64,000 nucleotides of DNA from DATHZQ01 sp965216945 (lineage in GTDB: Bacteria; Actinomycetota; Acidimicrobiia; Spongiisociales; UBA5794). A program made the position numbers and the translations under genes. The notes under the pieces were generated by a model. The model worked only from the letters and a program-made list of their open reading frames with translations, was not told the origin of the DNA and made no database searches. The stretch covers positions 682,001 to 746,000 of the forward strand of contig CBDCGU010000003.1 in NCBI GenBank assembly GCA_965216945.1. The letters run 5' to 3'. The number at the start of each line of letters is the position of its first letter. Within the stretch, counting starts at the first letter, position 1. This document shows, in pieces, positions 24,557-33,149 of this stretch.

Positions 24557-24562
24557 TAACCT
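24557..24562 (+). promoter_or_regulatory. -10 element of menD (leaderless)
   Basis: TAACCT is followed by GAGCCG and ATG 24569, so transcription probably starts at the menD ATG. Confidence 0.55.
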
Positions 24563-24568
24563 GAGCCG

Positions 24569-26284
24569 ATGCTCTCGAACGCCAACGGTGTGTTCGCCGC
24601 GGCACTCGTCGCCGCACTGGCGGACCTCGGCCTCACCGACGTGTGCATCTCGCCCGGATCCCGCAGCACACCCATCTCACTGGCCTTTGACGTGCGCTCC
24701 GACGTGACGTCATGGATCCACCACGACGAACGCAGCGCCGGTTTCTTCGCCCTCGGGCTGGCACGTGTGTCGGGCCGGCCGGTGGCACTGGTCTGCACCT
24801 CCGGTACGGCAGCCACCGAGTATCTCCCGGCGGTCACCGAGGCGGCCCAGAGCTACGTCCCACTCATCGTGCTGACCGCCGACCGGCCACCCGAGCTGCG
24901 AGGATTGGGAGCTCCGCAAACCATCGACCAGATCGAGCTCTACGGCACGCGGGTGAAGTGGTTTCACCAAGCGGCAACTCCCGACACAGACCCGAACGCC
25001 GCCGCCGACCTCGTCGCCGCGGCTTGGCAGAGGGCCATTGGCGGCCGCCCCGGTCCAGTACACGTCAACCTGCCGTTCCGCGAGCCGCTGCTCGCGACCG
25101 CTCCTGCCGCACCGCCGGGAGGGACGGCACTACCGGTGCAAGCCGCACCCACCAGGCCTGCCGACGCAAACCTCGCCGAGCTGAGATCCCTCGTGCGCCG
25201 GAGCAGAGTGCTCTTCGTGGTCGGTCCCGGCACCACACGATCGGCCGAGGCCATCGCCGCCGCCGCGGCCCGGTGCAACGCGGTGATCGTCGCCGACCCT
25301 CAATCGGGCCTTCGTTTCGGACCCCGCAGCCGAGACGTGATCGTCGCTGCCGATCTCCTCGTGGCTGCCGGTGCGCTGGACCGGCTCGCCCCGGATGTGG
25401 TGGTTCGCTTCGGTCCGCTGCCCACATCGAAGGCGACGTGGCGGTGGTTGGCCCTTCATCCCGAGATACCTCAGATCCTGGTCGATCCGGCCGGGGATCG
25501 TGACCCACTCGCCGCCGGCCGGCTCATCGTGCCCGGCGACGTGGCGATCGCCGCCGGTGCGATACCACCGGTCGACGGCGACGCCTCGTGGACGGCGGCG
25601 TGGCGGTCGCTCGACGCAACGGCGGCCGAGACGGTCGCCAAGACGCTCGTCACCGAGCCTTTCCCGAACGAACCGGCCATCGCCCGCACCGTCGTGGCAA
25701 ACGTGCCACCGGGCGGTGCTCTCTTCGCCGGATCTTCGATGCCGATCCGCGACGTCGACACATTCGGCAAGCTGCGGGCGGAACCACTTCGCGTGGTCGC
25801 CAACCGCGGCGCCAACGGGATCGACGGATCGATCTCAACCGCAGCCGGTATCGCCGCCACCGGTATCCCCACTGTGGCCCTCATCGGTGACGTGGCGGCG
25901 CTTCACGATGTCGGGGCCCTGGCAACCGCGGTGCGGATGGCCCTGCCGCTCACGGTCGTCGTCGTACACAACGACGGTGGTGGCATCTTCCACCTGCTGC
26001 CGCAAGCCGATCCCACCCTCGTCGACCCAACGACGTTCGAGCGCGTGTTTGGCACGCCCCACGGCACGGACTTCGTCGAGGTGGCACGGGCGTTCGGCCT
26101 GGAGTCACACCGCACCGACGACGCCGACCTGCTCGGCGAACTCGTCGCCACGACAGGCCCTGGTCCTCGTCTCGTCGAGGTGGCGACCGACCGCGGCCGC
26201 ATCGCACCGCTGCGCGGGGAGATCGGCGCTGCGGTGCGTGCCATCCTCGCCGAGGACCAGCCTATGTCGCCGTCAGCAGATTGA
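24569..26284 (+). CDS. menD: SEPHCHC synthase MenD (thiamine-dependent)
   Basis: A 571-residue thiamine diphosphate enzyme that joins isochorismate and 2-oxoglutarate, releasing CO2, in menaquinone synthesis. MenD hallmarks are SPGSRSTPISLAF near the N-terminus, CTSGTAATEYLPAV, SSMPIRDVDTF, and NDGGGIFHLLPQ in the diphosphate-binding domain. The length is typical. It starts at a leaderless promoter. Its 3' end overlaps that of menF, on the opposite strand, by 23 bp. Confidence 0.96.
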   Translation: MLSNANGVFAAALVAALADLGLTDVCISPGSRSTPISLAFDVRSDVTSWIHHDERSAGFFALGLARVSGRPVALVCTSGTAATEYLPAVTEAAQSYVPLIVLTADRPPELRGLGAPQTIDQIELYGTRVKWFHQAATPDTDPNAAADLVAAAWQRAIGGRPGPVHVNLPFREPLLATAPAAPPGGTALPVQAAPTRPADANLAELRSLVRRSRVLFVVGPGTTRSAEAIAAAAARCNAVIVADPQSGLRFGPRSRDVIVAADLLVAAGALDRLAPDVVVRFGPLPTSKATWRWLALHPEIPQILVDPAGDRDPLAAGRLIVPGDVAIAAGAIPPVDGDASWTAAWRSLDATAAETVAKTLVTEPFPNEPAIARTVVANVPPGGALFAGSSMPIRDVDTFGKLRAEPLRVVANRGANGIDGSISTAAGIAATGIPTVALIGDVAALHDVGALATAVRMALPLTVVVVHNDGGGIFHLLPQADPTLVDPTTFERVFGTPHGTDFVEVARAFGLESHRTDDADLLGELVATTGPGPRLVEVATDRGRIAPLRGEIGAAVRAILAEDQPMSPSAD

Positions 26285-27587
26285 AGAGGGGGCCCAGCTT
26301 CCAGCGCGTCTCGATCAACTCTGCCTGAGGATCGCTCTCGGCGACGATGCCGTTGCCCGCATAGAGACGGGCGCTGTGCCCCGAGATCAGCGCACAACGC
26401 AGTGCGATCGCCACGTCGCCGTCACCGTGAGGGCTCAGCCACCCGATGCCGCCGCTGTACCAACCGCGGTCGATGGCTTCGACCTTCTCGATGAATGCCA
26501 TGGCGTCCTGGCGCGGCGTGCCGCCCACCGCGGGAGTCGGATGCAGCCTTCCGGCAAGACCGAGCAGCGACGTGCCGTTGCGCATCGAGCCGTGTATCTC
26601 GGTCATCAGATGCTGCACGGTGGCGACTCGACGCAACGACGGCCGGGCGGGGACGTCGAGGGACGCAGTGAGAGGCCGCAACCGGGCTGCGATGTCGTCG
26701 ACGACCAGCGCATGCTCCTGCCGGTCCTTGTCGCTGGCGAGCAGAGCCTCGCCAACCGCCCGATCCTCCTCGTCACCGATACCGCGCCGTGCCGAGCCGG
26801 CCAGAGGGTTGGCCCGCACTTCCCCGCCACGTGTGCCCACGAGGAGCTCGGGGCTGGCGCCCACGAAGGTGGTATCGCCGATCTGCCATCCGAAGATGTG
26901 ACATTGCGGATTCCGGACGGCGAGATGGTGGACGATCTCGAAGGCATCGATCGACATCTCCGCATCCACGACCACCGACCGAGCCAGCACCACCTTCTGC
27001 AGCGAGCCGGATTCGATGGCGGCCACGGCCTCCTCCACACCGAGGCACCAGTCGTCGCCCGGAGGGACCGCATGTACCGAGTGATCACCCAGCCCGGGGA
27101 CGCGAGGGGGCGCCGGATTCTTCAGGTCGGCGAGGCCGGACATGAGGGAGGCGGGCTCGGCGCCGGGGGGCACGGCCACGACGAGCCGTGCGTCATCTCC
27201 CGGCTCTGCGATGATCGCCACCTCGGGCAGCACCACCTCGGTGGCGGCGAATCCGAACCAGTCTTCGGTGCGCGGCCCGTCCGACGCAAAGGAGAAGCCA
27301 AGCAGCAAACGGGCCGCCACCGGCATGTCCGGTCGGGTGGCCCAGCTCTCCTCCAACATGCCGAAACGGTCGCTGCCGGAGGCCTGGATCCGCCATGCAG
27401 TGCCGGCGCTGCCGATCCGAACACCTGCCGGGCTGGCGAGGTAGCGGGTCGAGCCAAACACGGGTGCGGCTGCCCGCACGAACTCGAGGGGATCGGCTTC
27501 CGTCTCGATGACGGCGAAGCGCAGCCCGTCGGAACTCCCACGGAGCTGCCCCGCCGCATCCGCAAGCGTTCCGGGACTCAGCAACAT
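26262..27587 (-). CDS. menF: Isochorismate synthase MenF/EntC family
   Basis: A 441-residue chorismate-utilising enzyme. Its C-terminal half has the family motifs VGASPELLV, ANPLAGSARRG, HPTPAVGGTP and RGWYSGGIGW, with Mg-binding Glu residues in the EKVEAIDRG region. It supplies isochorismate to MenD. It follows an alpha/beta hydrolase gene by 11 bp in the same operon, and it converges on menD with a 23-bp overlap of coding ends. EntC-type isochorismate synthases are close relatives, but the men neighbours make MenF more likely. Confidence 0.92.
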   Translation of the reverse strand: MLLSPGTLADAAGQLRGSSDGLRFAVIETEADPLEFVRAAAPVFGSTRYLASPAGVRIGSAGTAWRIQASGSDRFGMLEESWATRPDMPVAARLLLGFSFASDGPRTEDWFGFAATEVVLPEVAIIAEPGDDARLVVAVPPGAEPASLMSGLADLKNPAPPRVPGLGDHSVHAVPPGDDWCLGVEEAVAAIESGSLQKVVLARSVVVDAEMSIDAFEIVHHLAVRNPQCHIFGWQIGDTTFVGASPELLVGTRGGEVRANPLAGSARRGIGDEEDRAVGEALLASDKDRQEHALVVDDIAARLRPLTASLDVPARPSLRRVATVQHLMTEIHGSMRNGTSLLGLAGRLHPTPAVGGTPRQDAMAFIEKVEAIDRGWYSGGIGWLSPHGDGDVAIALRCALISGHSARLYAGNGIVAESDPQAELIETRWKLGPLFNLLTAT

Positions 27588-27598
27588 CGGCGGGGATG

Positions 27599-28468
27599 TT
27601 ACCGGTCGTCGCGGTGCTGCTGGAGCCCGGACTCCAGACGGCCCGCCACATGGTGGGCGATCACGTCGGGCCGTTCCATCACGACGAAATGCGACGTATC
27701 CGGCACGACCACCACACGGCCCCCACCGAGCTGCTCGGCCGTGCGCTCGAGGAACGAGCCGGGATGTGTGTCGGAATGCTCTCCGGCGATGAGCACGATG
27801 TCGGAAGCGACCTCACCCAGTCGATCCCATGCGCCGTGGGCGGTGGATCCTCGGTAGAACTCGGCCTCGGCCTCAGGAGGGCACGCCAGCCGCCACGACG
27901 GCCCTTCGGGGACGAGGCCCCCCTCTGCGTAGGCCTCGAGCGCCTCCGCTGCCCAGTCGGCGAAGGCGGGTTTGGACGCCCAGTTCTCGATTGCGGCGGT
28001 GCGGGATGCGAAATCCGACTTCCGTTTGAGCGCCGCCTCGACCAGGACGTGCTCCTTGCGACCGTACGGCCCCGGGGACACGATGGGCTCGACCAGCACG
28101 AGTGACGCAAAGCTGCCCGGAGCGAGCAACTCGCCGAGGAGCAGCGATGCAGCGCCTGCCGAGTGCCCGACGCCGACGACTCCGGTCCGCCCGTCGAGCA
28201 GACCGATCACATCTCTTCCGAGATCCCACCAGTCATACGGTGGGTCGGGAACGTCCGAGCCGCCATGTGCCCGATGGTCGAAGGCGAGGACCTCGGCTCC
28301 GTCGACGACCGCTCGCAGGTGCCGGACCACGGGCCGGAACACCTCCTTGCAGAACCCCGTGGCATGAGACGCCAGCACGAAGGGTCTAGGGGTGGTTCCC
28401 CACGACGTCGTTTCCGCAGCGAGGCGGATGCCGTCGTGGGCGGTGAGGCGCGTCCGGCGCCGTCTCAC
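27599..28468 (-). CDS. Alpha/beta-hydrolase, substrate unknown
   Basis: This 289-residue hydrolase has the nucleophile elbow GVGHSAGAAS, an acidic residue after the sixth strand (AGEHSDTHP), and the catalytic His in PDTSHFVVME. It is coupled to a CBS-BON protein upstream (4-nt overlap) and to menF downstream (11-bp gap). MenH, which acts after MenD, is an alpha/beta-hydrolase too. However, this protein is longer than typical MenH and its oxyanion segment reads SHATGF, not the usual HG. I therefore leave it unassigned, with MenH as a possibility. Confidence 0.7.
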   Translation of the reverse strand: MRRRRTRLTAHDGIRLAAETTSWGTTPRPFVLASHATGFCKEVFRPVVRHLRAVVDGAEVLAFDHRAHGGSDVPDPPYDWWDLGRDVIGLLDGRTGVVGVGHSAGAASLLLGELLAPGSFASLVLVEPIVSPGPYGRKEHVLVEAALKRKSDFASRTAAIENWASKPAFADWAAEALEAYAEGGLVPEGPSWRLACPPEAEAEFYRGSTAHGAWDRLGEVASDIVLIAGEHSDTHPGSFLERTAEQLGGGRVVVVPDTSHFVVMERPDVIAHHVAGRLESGLQQHRDDR

Positions 28469-29076
28469 GCTTGGGCGTCGTCGATCCGCCAGGTGAGTGC
28501 GTTCTCCACCCGCACCACACCGTCCAGTCTCCGCACCAGCTCCTCGAGGAGCCGCGCCTCGGTGCGGGTGCCGATCTCCCCCTCGAACCGCACGACGCCG
28601 TTGCTCACGGCAACGTTGAGCGAGTCCGGATCGACGAACAGCACGCGACGGATCACATCCTCACGGATCTCGTCCTCGATCACGTCGTCGGGCCGCGTGA
28701 ACACCGCGACAACGTCGAGCCGCGACACGATTCCCAGAATTCGCGAGTCGGCGTCCACTACCGGTAGCCGGTTGACATCGTTGATCACCATCACCCGGGC
28801 CGCATCGGCGATGTTCGTGTCCGGCGGCACCGTGATGACGCCGCTGTTCATGACCTCGCCGACCGTCTCGACCGGCTCGAGAATCTCGGCCTCCTGGCGC
28901 GCCACCTCGAGCCGCAAGAAGTCGGCCTCTGTGATGATGCCAACCAGACACGACCCTTCGTCGCACACAGGCAGACCGCTGACTCGATTGCGGAACATCA
29001 ACCTCGCGGCATCCTTGATGGTCGTGTCGGCAGTCACGGTGATGACGTCCGTTGTCATGACGTCGACTACTTGCAC
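28465..29076 (-). CDS. CBS-pair and BON-domain protein
   Basis: This is a 203-residue soluble protein: two CBS domains (about 5-60 and 72-130), each with the VxDVM or VGEVM start and a LPVxD core, then a C-terminal BON domain (about 140-200). CBS pairs bind adenosine nucleotides; BON domains usually bind membranes or other proteins. GTG 29076 is chosen because AGGAGG precedes it by six bases; the frame upstream to 29205 has no support. Its end overlaps the alpha/beta-hydrolase start by 4 nt, making it the first gene of the menF operon. Confidence 0.82.
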   Translation of the reverse strand: MQVVDVMTTDVITVTADTTIKDAARLMFRNRVSGLPVCDEGSCLVGIITEADFLRLEVARQEAEILEPVETVGEVMNSGVITVPPDTNIADAARVMVINDVNRLPVVDADSRILGIVSRLDVVAVFTRPDDVIEDEIREDVIRRVLFVDPDSLNVAVSNGVVRFEGEIGTRTEARLLEELVRRLDGVVRVENALTWRIDDAQA

Positions 29077-29104
29077 GGCCGGCCTCCTGGAGAATGGGTG
29101 CGCC

Positions 29105-31873
29105 TCATTCTGGCACCCCTGGCGCCGCAGCAGGCACAGCGCGCAATCCCGGATCAGGCATCCACGAGCGATCGACTTCCTGGACCCGTATACGTGCATC
29201 GACAACGCTCAGGCCCCGACCGGGCTGTGCCACCTTCACCGGATTGAGGTCCATCTCCTGGATCTCGGGGAAATCCTCGATCAGTGCCGACACGCGGAGC
29301 AGCGCCTCGCGCACCGCCGGGATGTCCCCCGGTTCGCCGCCCCGGTAGCCCTCCAGCAGCTTGCTGGATCGCACCTGTGAGATCATCTCGGCCGCATCCA
29401 GATCCGTGAGCGGATGGATGCGAAACGCCACGTCGCCGATCAGTTCGACGAACACCCCGCCGAGGCCGAACACGAGCAGTGGACCGAAGCTGGGATCCTG
29501 CGTCATACCGATGAGCACCTCGTGCCCGCCGGCTACGTACTCCTGGACGATGGCGCCCTCAGCATCCTCGACCGCACCGGTGACCTGCTCGTATGCAGCA
29601 CGCACGGCATGCTCGCCCGAGACACCGAGCACCACCCCGCCTACGTCGGACTTGTGGACGGCGGAATCGGCGATCACCTTGAGCACGGCCTTGCCGGGGA
29701 ACTCGGCAGCGGCGGCGACGGCGGAATCGGCGTCGGTGGCCACCACGGATCGGGGCAGCCGCAGCCCGTACGCCGTCAGGAGCTGCTCGAGATCTGCGGA
29801 ATCCATCCAACCCCCTTCGGCGCCCACGCCTGCCAGAGCCCGGTCCATCGCCGTGCGGGCGGCTGCGGTGTCGACATCGTCGAAAACGACGACCTCACCG
29901 ACGGGCCGGGCCCGCCATTCGGAATATTCGACGGCTTTGCGCAATGCCCGCGCCGCCTGCTCGGGGAAGGTGTAGACGGGTACCTTGCTGTCGTCCTTGG
30001 ACAGGTTCGCCGGCGCTCCCTCGGAGCTCATGTACACGGCGAGGAATGGCTTCTTGCCGTGGGACTCCGCGGCCGCCCGGGCGATCGCCGCAGCCGTCTC
30101 CTCCGCCCCTTCCGGCGAGGCCGGGATGAAGATGGCCATCACCGAGTCCACCTCGTCCGACTCCATCACGGCGTTGATGCAGGCACGGAACTGCTCCGGC
30201 CCGGCGGAGGCGATCATGTCCACCGGGTTACTGACGGACGCCTCCGGCGAGAGCAGCTCCCGCAGCTTCGATTGCAGCTCTTGCGAGAACTCCGTCACTC
30301 GGAGACTGCGCGTTTCGAGCGAGTCGACGGCCAGGATCCCCGGCCCGCCGGCGTTCGTGATGATCCCAACGCGCCGGCCTCGTGGCAGCGGCTGGTTGGC
30401 CACGAGAGCCGTGACGTCGAACAACTCGGCGAGCGTGCCGGTCCTGATGACGCCGGCTTGGCGGAACAGCGCATCGACGGCGATGTCGAGGCTGGCGAGC
30501 GAGCCGGTGTGTGAGCTCGCCGCTCGGGCCCCGGCGGCCGTCCGCCCGGACTTCACCGCGACGATGGGTTTGCTGTGCCCGATCCGGCGTGCCGTGCGCG
30601 CAAACCGCCGAGGATTGCCGAAGGACTCCAGATACAGCAGGATCACATCCGTCGCCGGGTCGTCCTCCCAATACAGGAGCAGGTCGTTGCCCGAGATGTC
30701 TGCTTTGTTCCCGACGGACACGAACGTGGAGATGCCGATGTTCTGCGTCGTGGCGTAGTCGAGAATGGCGATGCCCAGCGCCCCCGACTGCGAGGACATG
30801 GCCACGTTGCCGCGCCTGGGGCGCACGGGGCCGAACTGCCCGTCCATCTGCACGGCGGGATCCGTGTTGATGATCCCCATGCAGTTCGGGCCCACCATCC
30901 GCATGCTGTGCTCGCGTACCAGCTCGAGCAGCCGGGCCTCCAGCTGCGCTCCCTCGTGTCCGGTCTCACCAAAGCCCGCCGAGATCACGACCAACCCCTT
31001 GACACCCTTCTGGGCGCACTCCTCGACGACTCCCAGCACGTGCCGGGCAGGCACGACGATGAACGCCACGTCGACCGCCGTCGGGCAGTCGAGCACCGAC
31101 TTGTAGGCAAGCATCGAGTGGACGACTTCCGACTTGGGGTTGACGGGGTAGACCGGCCCGGTGAAGTCGCCGGACATCAGGTTGCTCATGAGACGCCCGC
31201 CGATCGAAAGCGGGTCGCGGCTGGCCCCGATGACCGCCACCGAGTAGGGGTAGAACAGCGGCGTGACGCTGGCGGCGGTGGATCGCTTTTCGTGCTCTTC
31301 GGCGGCGGCGATGGTCTCATCGGTGTCCTCGGTGGGAAACTCCACCGTGTACACGCCCTCGTCGAGCTCGCGCCGCATCCGGAAGCCGGCGCCACGAAAC
31401 ACTCGGATCATGGCGTGATTGTCCGCAAGCACGTAGGCGCGGAAGGCCGAGATGCCTTGGGGCCGGGCGTAGGCCGTGAGGTACTCCAGCAGCCGGGTGC
31501 CGATGCCGCGACCCTGGTCCGCATCGGAGACGGCGAACGCCACTTCGGCAACGGATGAGCCGGCCTCCTGCCGGTCGTAGCGTCCAACGCCGACGACGAC
31601 GGAATCGCGCTCGACGATGAACGCCATCCGGTCCGAATAGTCGACCACGGTGAAGTACTCCAACTCGTCGGGATCCAGCCGCTTCTTCACGCGGAAGAAC
31701 CGGTGATAGACGCTCTCGCGCGACATGCGCGAGAGAAGGTCGTTCAGCCCGGGACCATCGTCCGGCCGGATGGGGCGGAGGTGGACCGTGGTTCCATCCT
31801 TGAGCAGGAGGTCTGTCGCCCACTCGGTCGGATAGCCGTCGGGAAGAGTCTGCACGGTCGTTTCGGACGCCAT
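29105..31873 (-). CDS. GNAT acetyltransferase fused to ADP-forming acyl-CoA synthetase
   Basis: A 922-residue fusion. Residues about 29-180 form a GNAT domain (QGRGIGTRLLE acetyl-CoA loop). Residues 205-690 form the CoA-binding and ligase parts of NDP-forming acyl-CoA synthetases, and the C-terminus (about 690-915) is ATP-grasp. The phospho-His motif ASSHTGSLA is intact (His455), so the ligase half may be active, unlike Pat-type lysine acetyltransferases in which it is degenerate. Likely roles are acetate activation, protein acetylation or both. I start at ATG 31873, 7 nt after TAGGCT; the open frame continues to 32905 only by reading through the tandem repeat. Confidence 0.88.
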   Translation of the reverse strand: MASETTVQTLPDGYPTEWATDLLLKDGTTVHLRPIRPDDGPGLNDLLSRMSRESVYHRFFRVKKRLDPDELEYFTVVDYSDRMAFIVERDSVVVGVGRYDRQEAGSSVAEVAFAVSDADQGRGIGTRLLEYLTAYARPQGISAFRAYVLADNHAMIRVFRGAGFRMRRELDEGVYTVEFPTEDTDETIAAAEEHEKRSTAASVTPLFYPYSVAVIGASRDPLSIGGRLMSNLMSGDFTGPVYPVNPKSEVVHSMLAYKSVLDCPTAVDVAFIVVPARHVLGVVEECAQKGVKGLVVISAGFGETGHEGAQLEARLLELVREHSMRMVGPNCMGIINTDPAVQMDGQFGPVRPRRGNVAMSSQSGALGIAILDYATTQNIGISTFVSVGNKADISGNDLLLYWEDDPATDVILLYLESFGNPRRFARTARRIGHSKPIVAVKSGRTAAGARAASSHTGSLASLDIAVDALFRQAGVIRTGTLAELFDVTALVANQPLPRGRRVGIITNAGGPGILAVDSLETRSLRVTEFSQELQSKLRELLSPEASVSNPVDMIASAGPEQFRACINAVMESDEVDSVMAIFIPASPEGAEETAAAIARAAAESHGKKPFLAVYMSSEGAPANLSKDDSKVPVYTFPEQAARALRKAVEYSEWRARPVGEVVVFDDVDTAAARTAMDRALAGVGAEGGWMDSADLEQLLTAYGLRLPRSVVATDADSAVAAAAEFPGKAVLKVIADSAVHKSDVGGVVLGVSGEHAVRAAYEQVTGAVEDAEGAIVQEYVAGGHEVLIGMTQDPSFGPLLVFGLGGVFVELIGDVAFRIHPLTDLDAAEMISQVRSSKLLEGYRGGEPGDIPAVREALLRVSALIEDFPEIQEMDLNPVKVAQPGRGLSVVDARIRVQEVDRSWMPDPGLRAVPAAAPGVPE

Positions 31874-31880
31874 GCGCGGG

Positions 31881-31918
31881 AGCCTACCGGTCCCCCGATC
31901 CCCGTCGGCCGGTAGGCT
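31881..31918. promoter_or_regulatory. Palindromic divergent promoter (AGCCTACCGG...CCGGTAGGCT)
   Basis: A perfect 10-bp inverted repeat (31881-31890/31909-31918) has the two -10 hexamers TAGGCT as its outer ends. The minus-strand copy lies 7 nt before ATG 31873 and the plus-strand copy 6 nt before ATG 31925. Both genes would be leaderless. Confidence 0.55.
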
Positions 31919-31924
31919 CGGGAC

Positions 31925-32626
31925 ATGCGCACATCCCTCCTGCTCGTCGTGTTCGCCCTCGCCGTGGCAGGCTGTTCCGGCGGCGATGACACCGACACGT
32001 CCGCCGCCGCAGCAGCCACCACGACCCGAGCGGCCACCACCACGACCGTGCCCGAGACGACCACAACTGCTGCTGAGAGCACGACGACCGGCCCGCCCGA
32101 GACGACGACCACTGCACCCACGACCACGACGATCGCCCCCGGGCCGGGTGCGCTCGCCCTCACCAGGGTCGTGTTCGAGCCCATCGTGTACGTGACCGTC
32201 ACCAACGTCGGCAACGGTCCCATACAGCTCGGCACCCACTGGCTCTGTCAGCGGCCGGCCTACGTGAAGCTCCCCGACCTGACGATGGAGCCGGGTGACA
32301 CCGTCGCCATCGGGCTCGGGGATGAGGCCCCTCCCGACCTCGTGGAGTATGCGGCGGTCGTGGAACTGGGTCCCGTGCTCGGCGAGATCACCAAAGACGA
32401 CGGTGAGATGGCGCTGTACTCCAACCCGTTCTTCGACGACTCCGCATCGATCCTCGACTACGTCGAATGGGGAAGCACGGGCCACGGCCGCTCTGCGGTC
32501 GCCGTCGCCGCCGGGATCTGGGGTGAAGGGGCCTTCATCGAGGTCGCCGAAGAGGCAACGTCGCTGTCGTCCTCGGGTGCCATCGGCGCCGGAGAGGACG
32601 ACTGGTTCGTCGACATCGGGGGATGA
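31925..32626 (+). CDS. Thr-rich lipoprotein with lamin-tail-like domain
   Basis: This 233-residue exported lipoprotein has a signal peptide ending VAGC (Cys at residue 18), a Thr-rich linker to about residue 75, and a C-terminal domain with FEPIVYVTVTNVGNGPIQL, EPGDTVAIGLG and DYVEWGS. That pattern resembles the lamin-tail (LTD) fold, a beta-sandwich often used for surface attachment or next to secreted nucleases. No catalytic motif is visible. It is leaderless and diverges from the synthetase fusion. A 70-bp tandem repeat begins immediately after its stop codon. Confidence 0.75.
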   Translation: MRTSLLLVVFALAVAGCSGGDDTDTSAAAAATTTRAATTTTVPETTTTAAESTTTGPPETTTTAPTTTTIAPGPGALALTRVVFEPIVYVTVTNVGNGPIQLGTHWLCQRPAYVKLPDLTMEPGDTVAIGLGDEAPPDLVEYAAVVELGPVLGEITKDDGEMALYSNPFFDDSASILDYVEWGSTGHGRSAVAVAAGIWGEGAFIEVAEEATSLSSSGAIGAGEDDWFVDIGG

Positions 32627-32627
32627 C

Positions 32628-32867
32628 GGGCGATGAAATCGCCTTGGGATCGGATGGAATCCGATCCCTCGCGTGGAAACGATCCCTGCGTGGGACCGGG
32701 CGATGAAATCGCCTTGGGATCGGATGGAATCCGATCCCTCGCGTGGAAACGATCCCTGCGTGGGACCGGGCGATGAAATCGCCTTGGGATCGGATGGAAT
32801 CCGATCCCTCGCGTGGAAACGATCCCTGCGTGGGACCGGGCGATGAAATCGCCTTGGGATCGGATGG
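32628..32867. repeat. 70-bp tandem repeat, about 3.4 copies
   Basis: Units begin at 32628, 32698, 32768 and 32838. The first three are identical; the fourth stops matching after about 30 bases. Each unit contains two stem-loops, GGCGAT-GAA-ATCGCC and GGGATCGGAT-GGA-ATCCGATCCC. The array starts 2 bp after the lipoprotein stop codon. It is not a CRISPR array because there are no variable spacers. Near-perfect identity suggests recent expansion. Confidence 0.95.
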
Positions 32868-33089
32868 GGTTGGATGCCCGGCACTCGGGGTGACCGGCGC
32901 TGCAACGGGGGCGCACGGGGATCTTGGGGCTTGGTTTAACGCTCTCTTGTGACTGTTTGGATGCAGGGCTAAGGCAGCGTGGAGCACTGTGGTGGTGGTT
33001 GCAACGCACTGTGAGACTGTTCCCCTGATTCATTGTGCACTGGCGTGGCGGGGCCCAAGGGAGAATCGCCGGCCGGCGGCCAGACCCCC
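32868..33089. other. Intergenic stretch without recognised gene
   Basis: Between the tandem repeat and the hairpin at 33090 I see no credible start with a ribosome site or promoter, and no RNA gene. CACTGTG occurs twice within 40 bp around 32985-33015; I attach no meaning to it. Confidence 0.5.
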
Positions 33090-33120
33090 CAAATGGGGCC
33101 TGCCCAGCAGGCCCCATTTG
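33090..33120. terminator. 14-bp perfect hairpin downstream of the cadI-like gene
   Basis: CAAATGGGGCCTGC (33090-33103) pairs with GCAGGCCCCATTTG (33107-33120) around a 3-base loop. It lies 30 bp past the stop of the minus-strand cadI-like gene and also lies downstream of the plus-strand lipoprotein, so it can stop both. Confidence 0.75.
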
Positions 33121-33149
33121 TGTGGGTGGCGCAATCCTGGAGTTTCGGC

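Noticed and set aside
23658..24617. Start of the PfkB kinase at 24617.
   Set aside because: The upstream stretch overlaps the divergent menD gene and its promoter. The ribokinase fold begins at ATG 24491.
27599..28468. Naming the alpha/beta-hydrolase menH.
   Set aside because: Gene context fits, but length and the oxyanion segment do not match MenH well enough to assign it.
32628..32867. Possible CRISPR array.
   Set aside because: The whole 70-bp unit is repeated exactly, with no variable spacers and no cas genes.
29105..32905. One continuous 1266-codon frame on the minus strand.
   Set aside because: The part beyond 31873 runs through the divergent lipoprotein gene in antisense and the tandem repeat. 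Homology and a -10 element both place the start at 31873.
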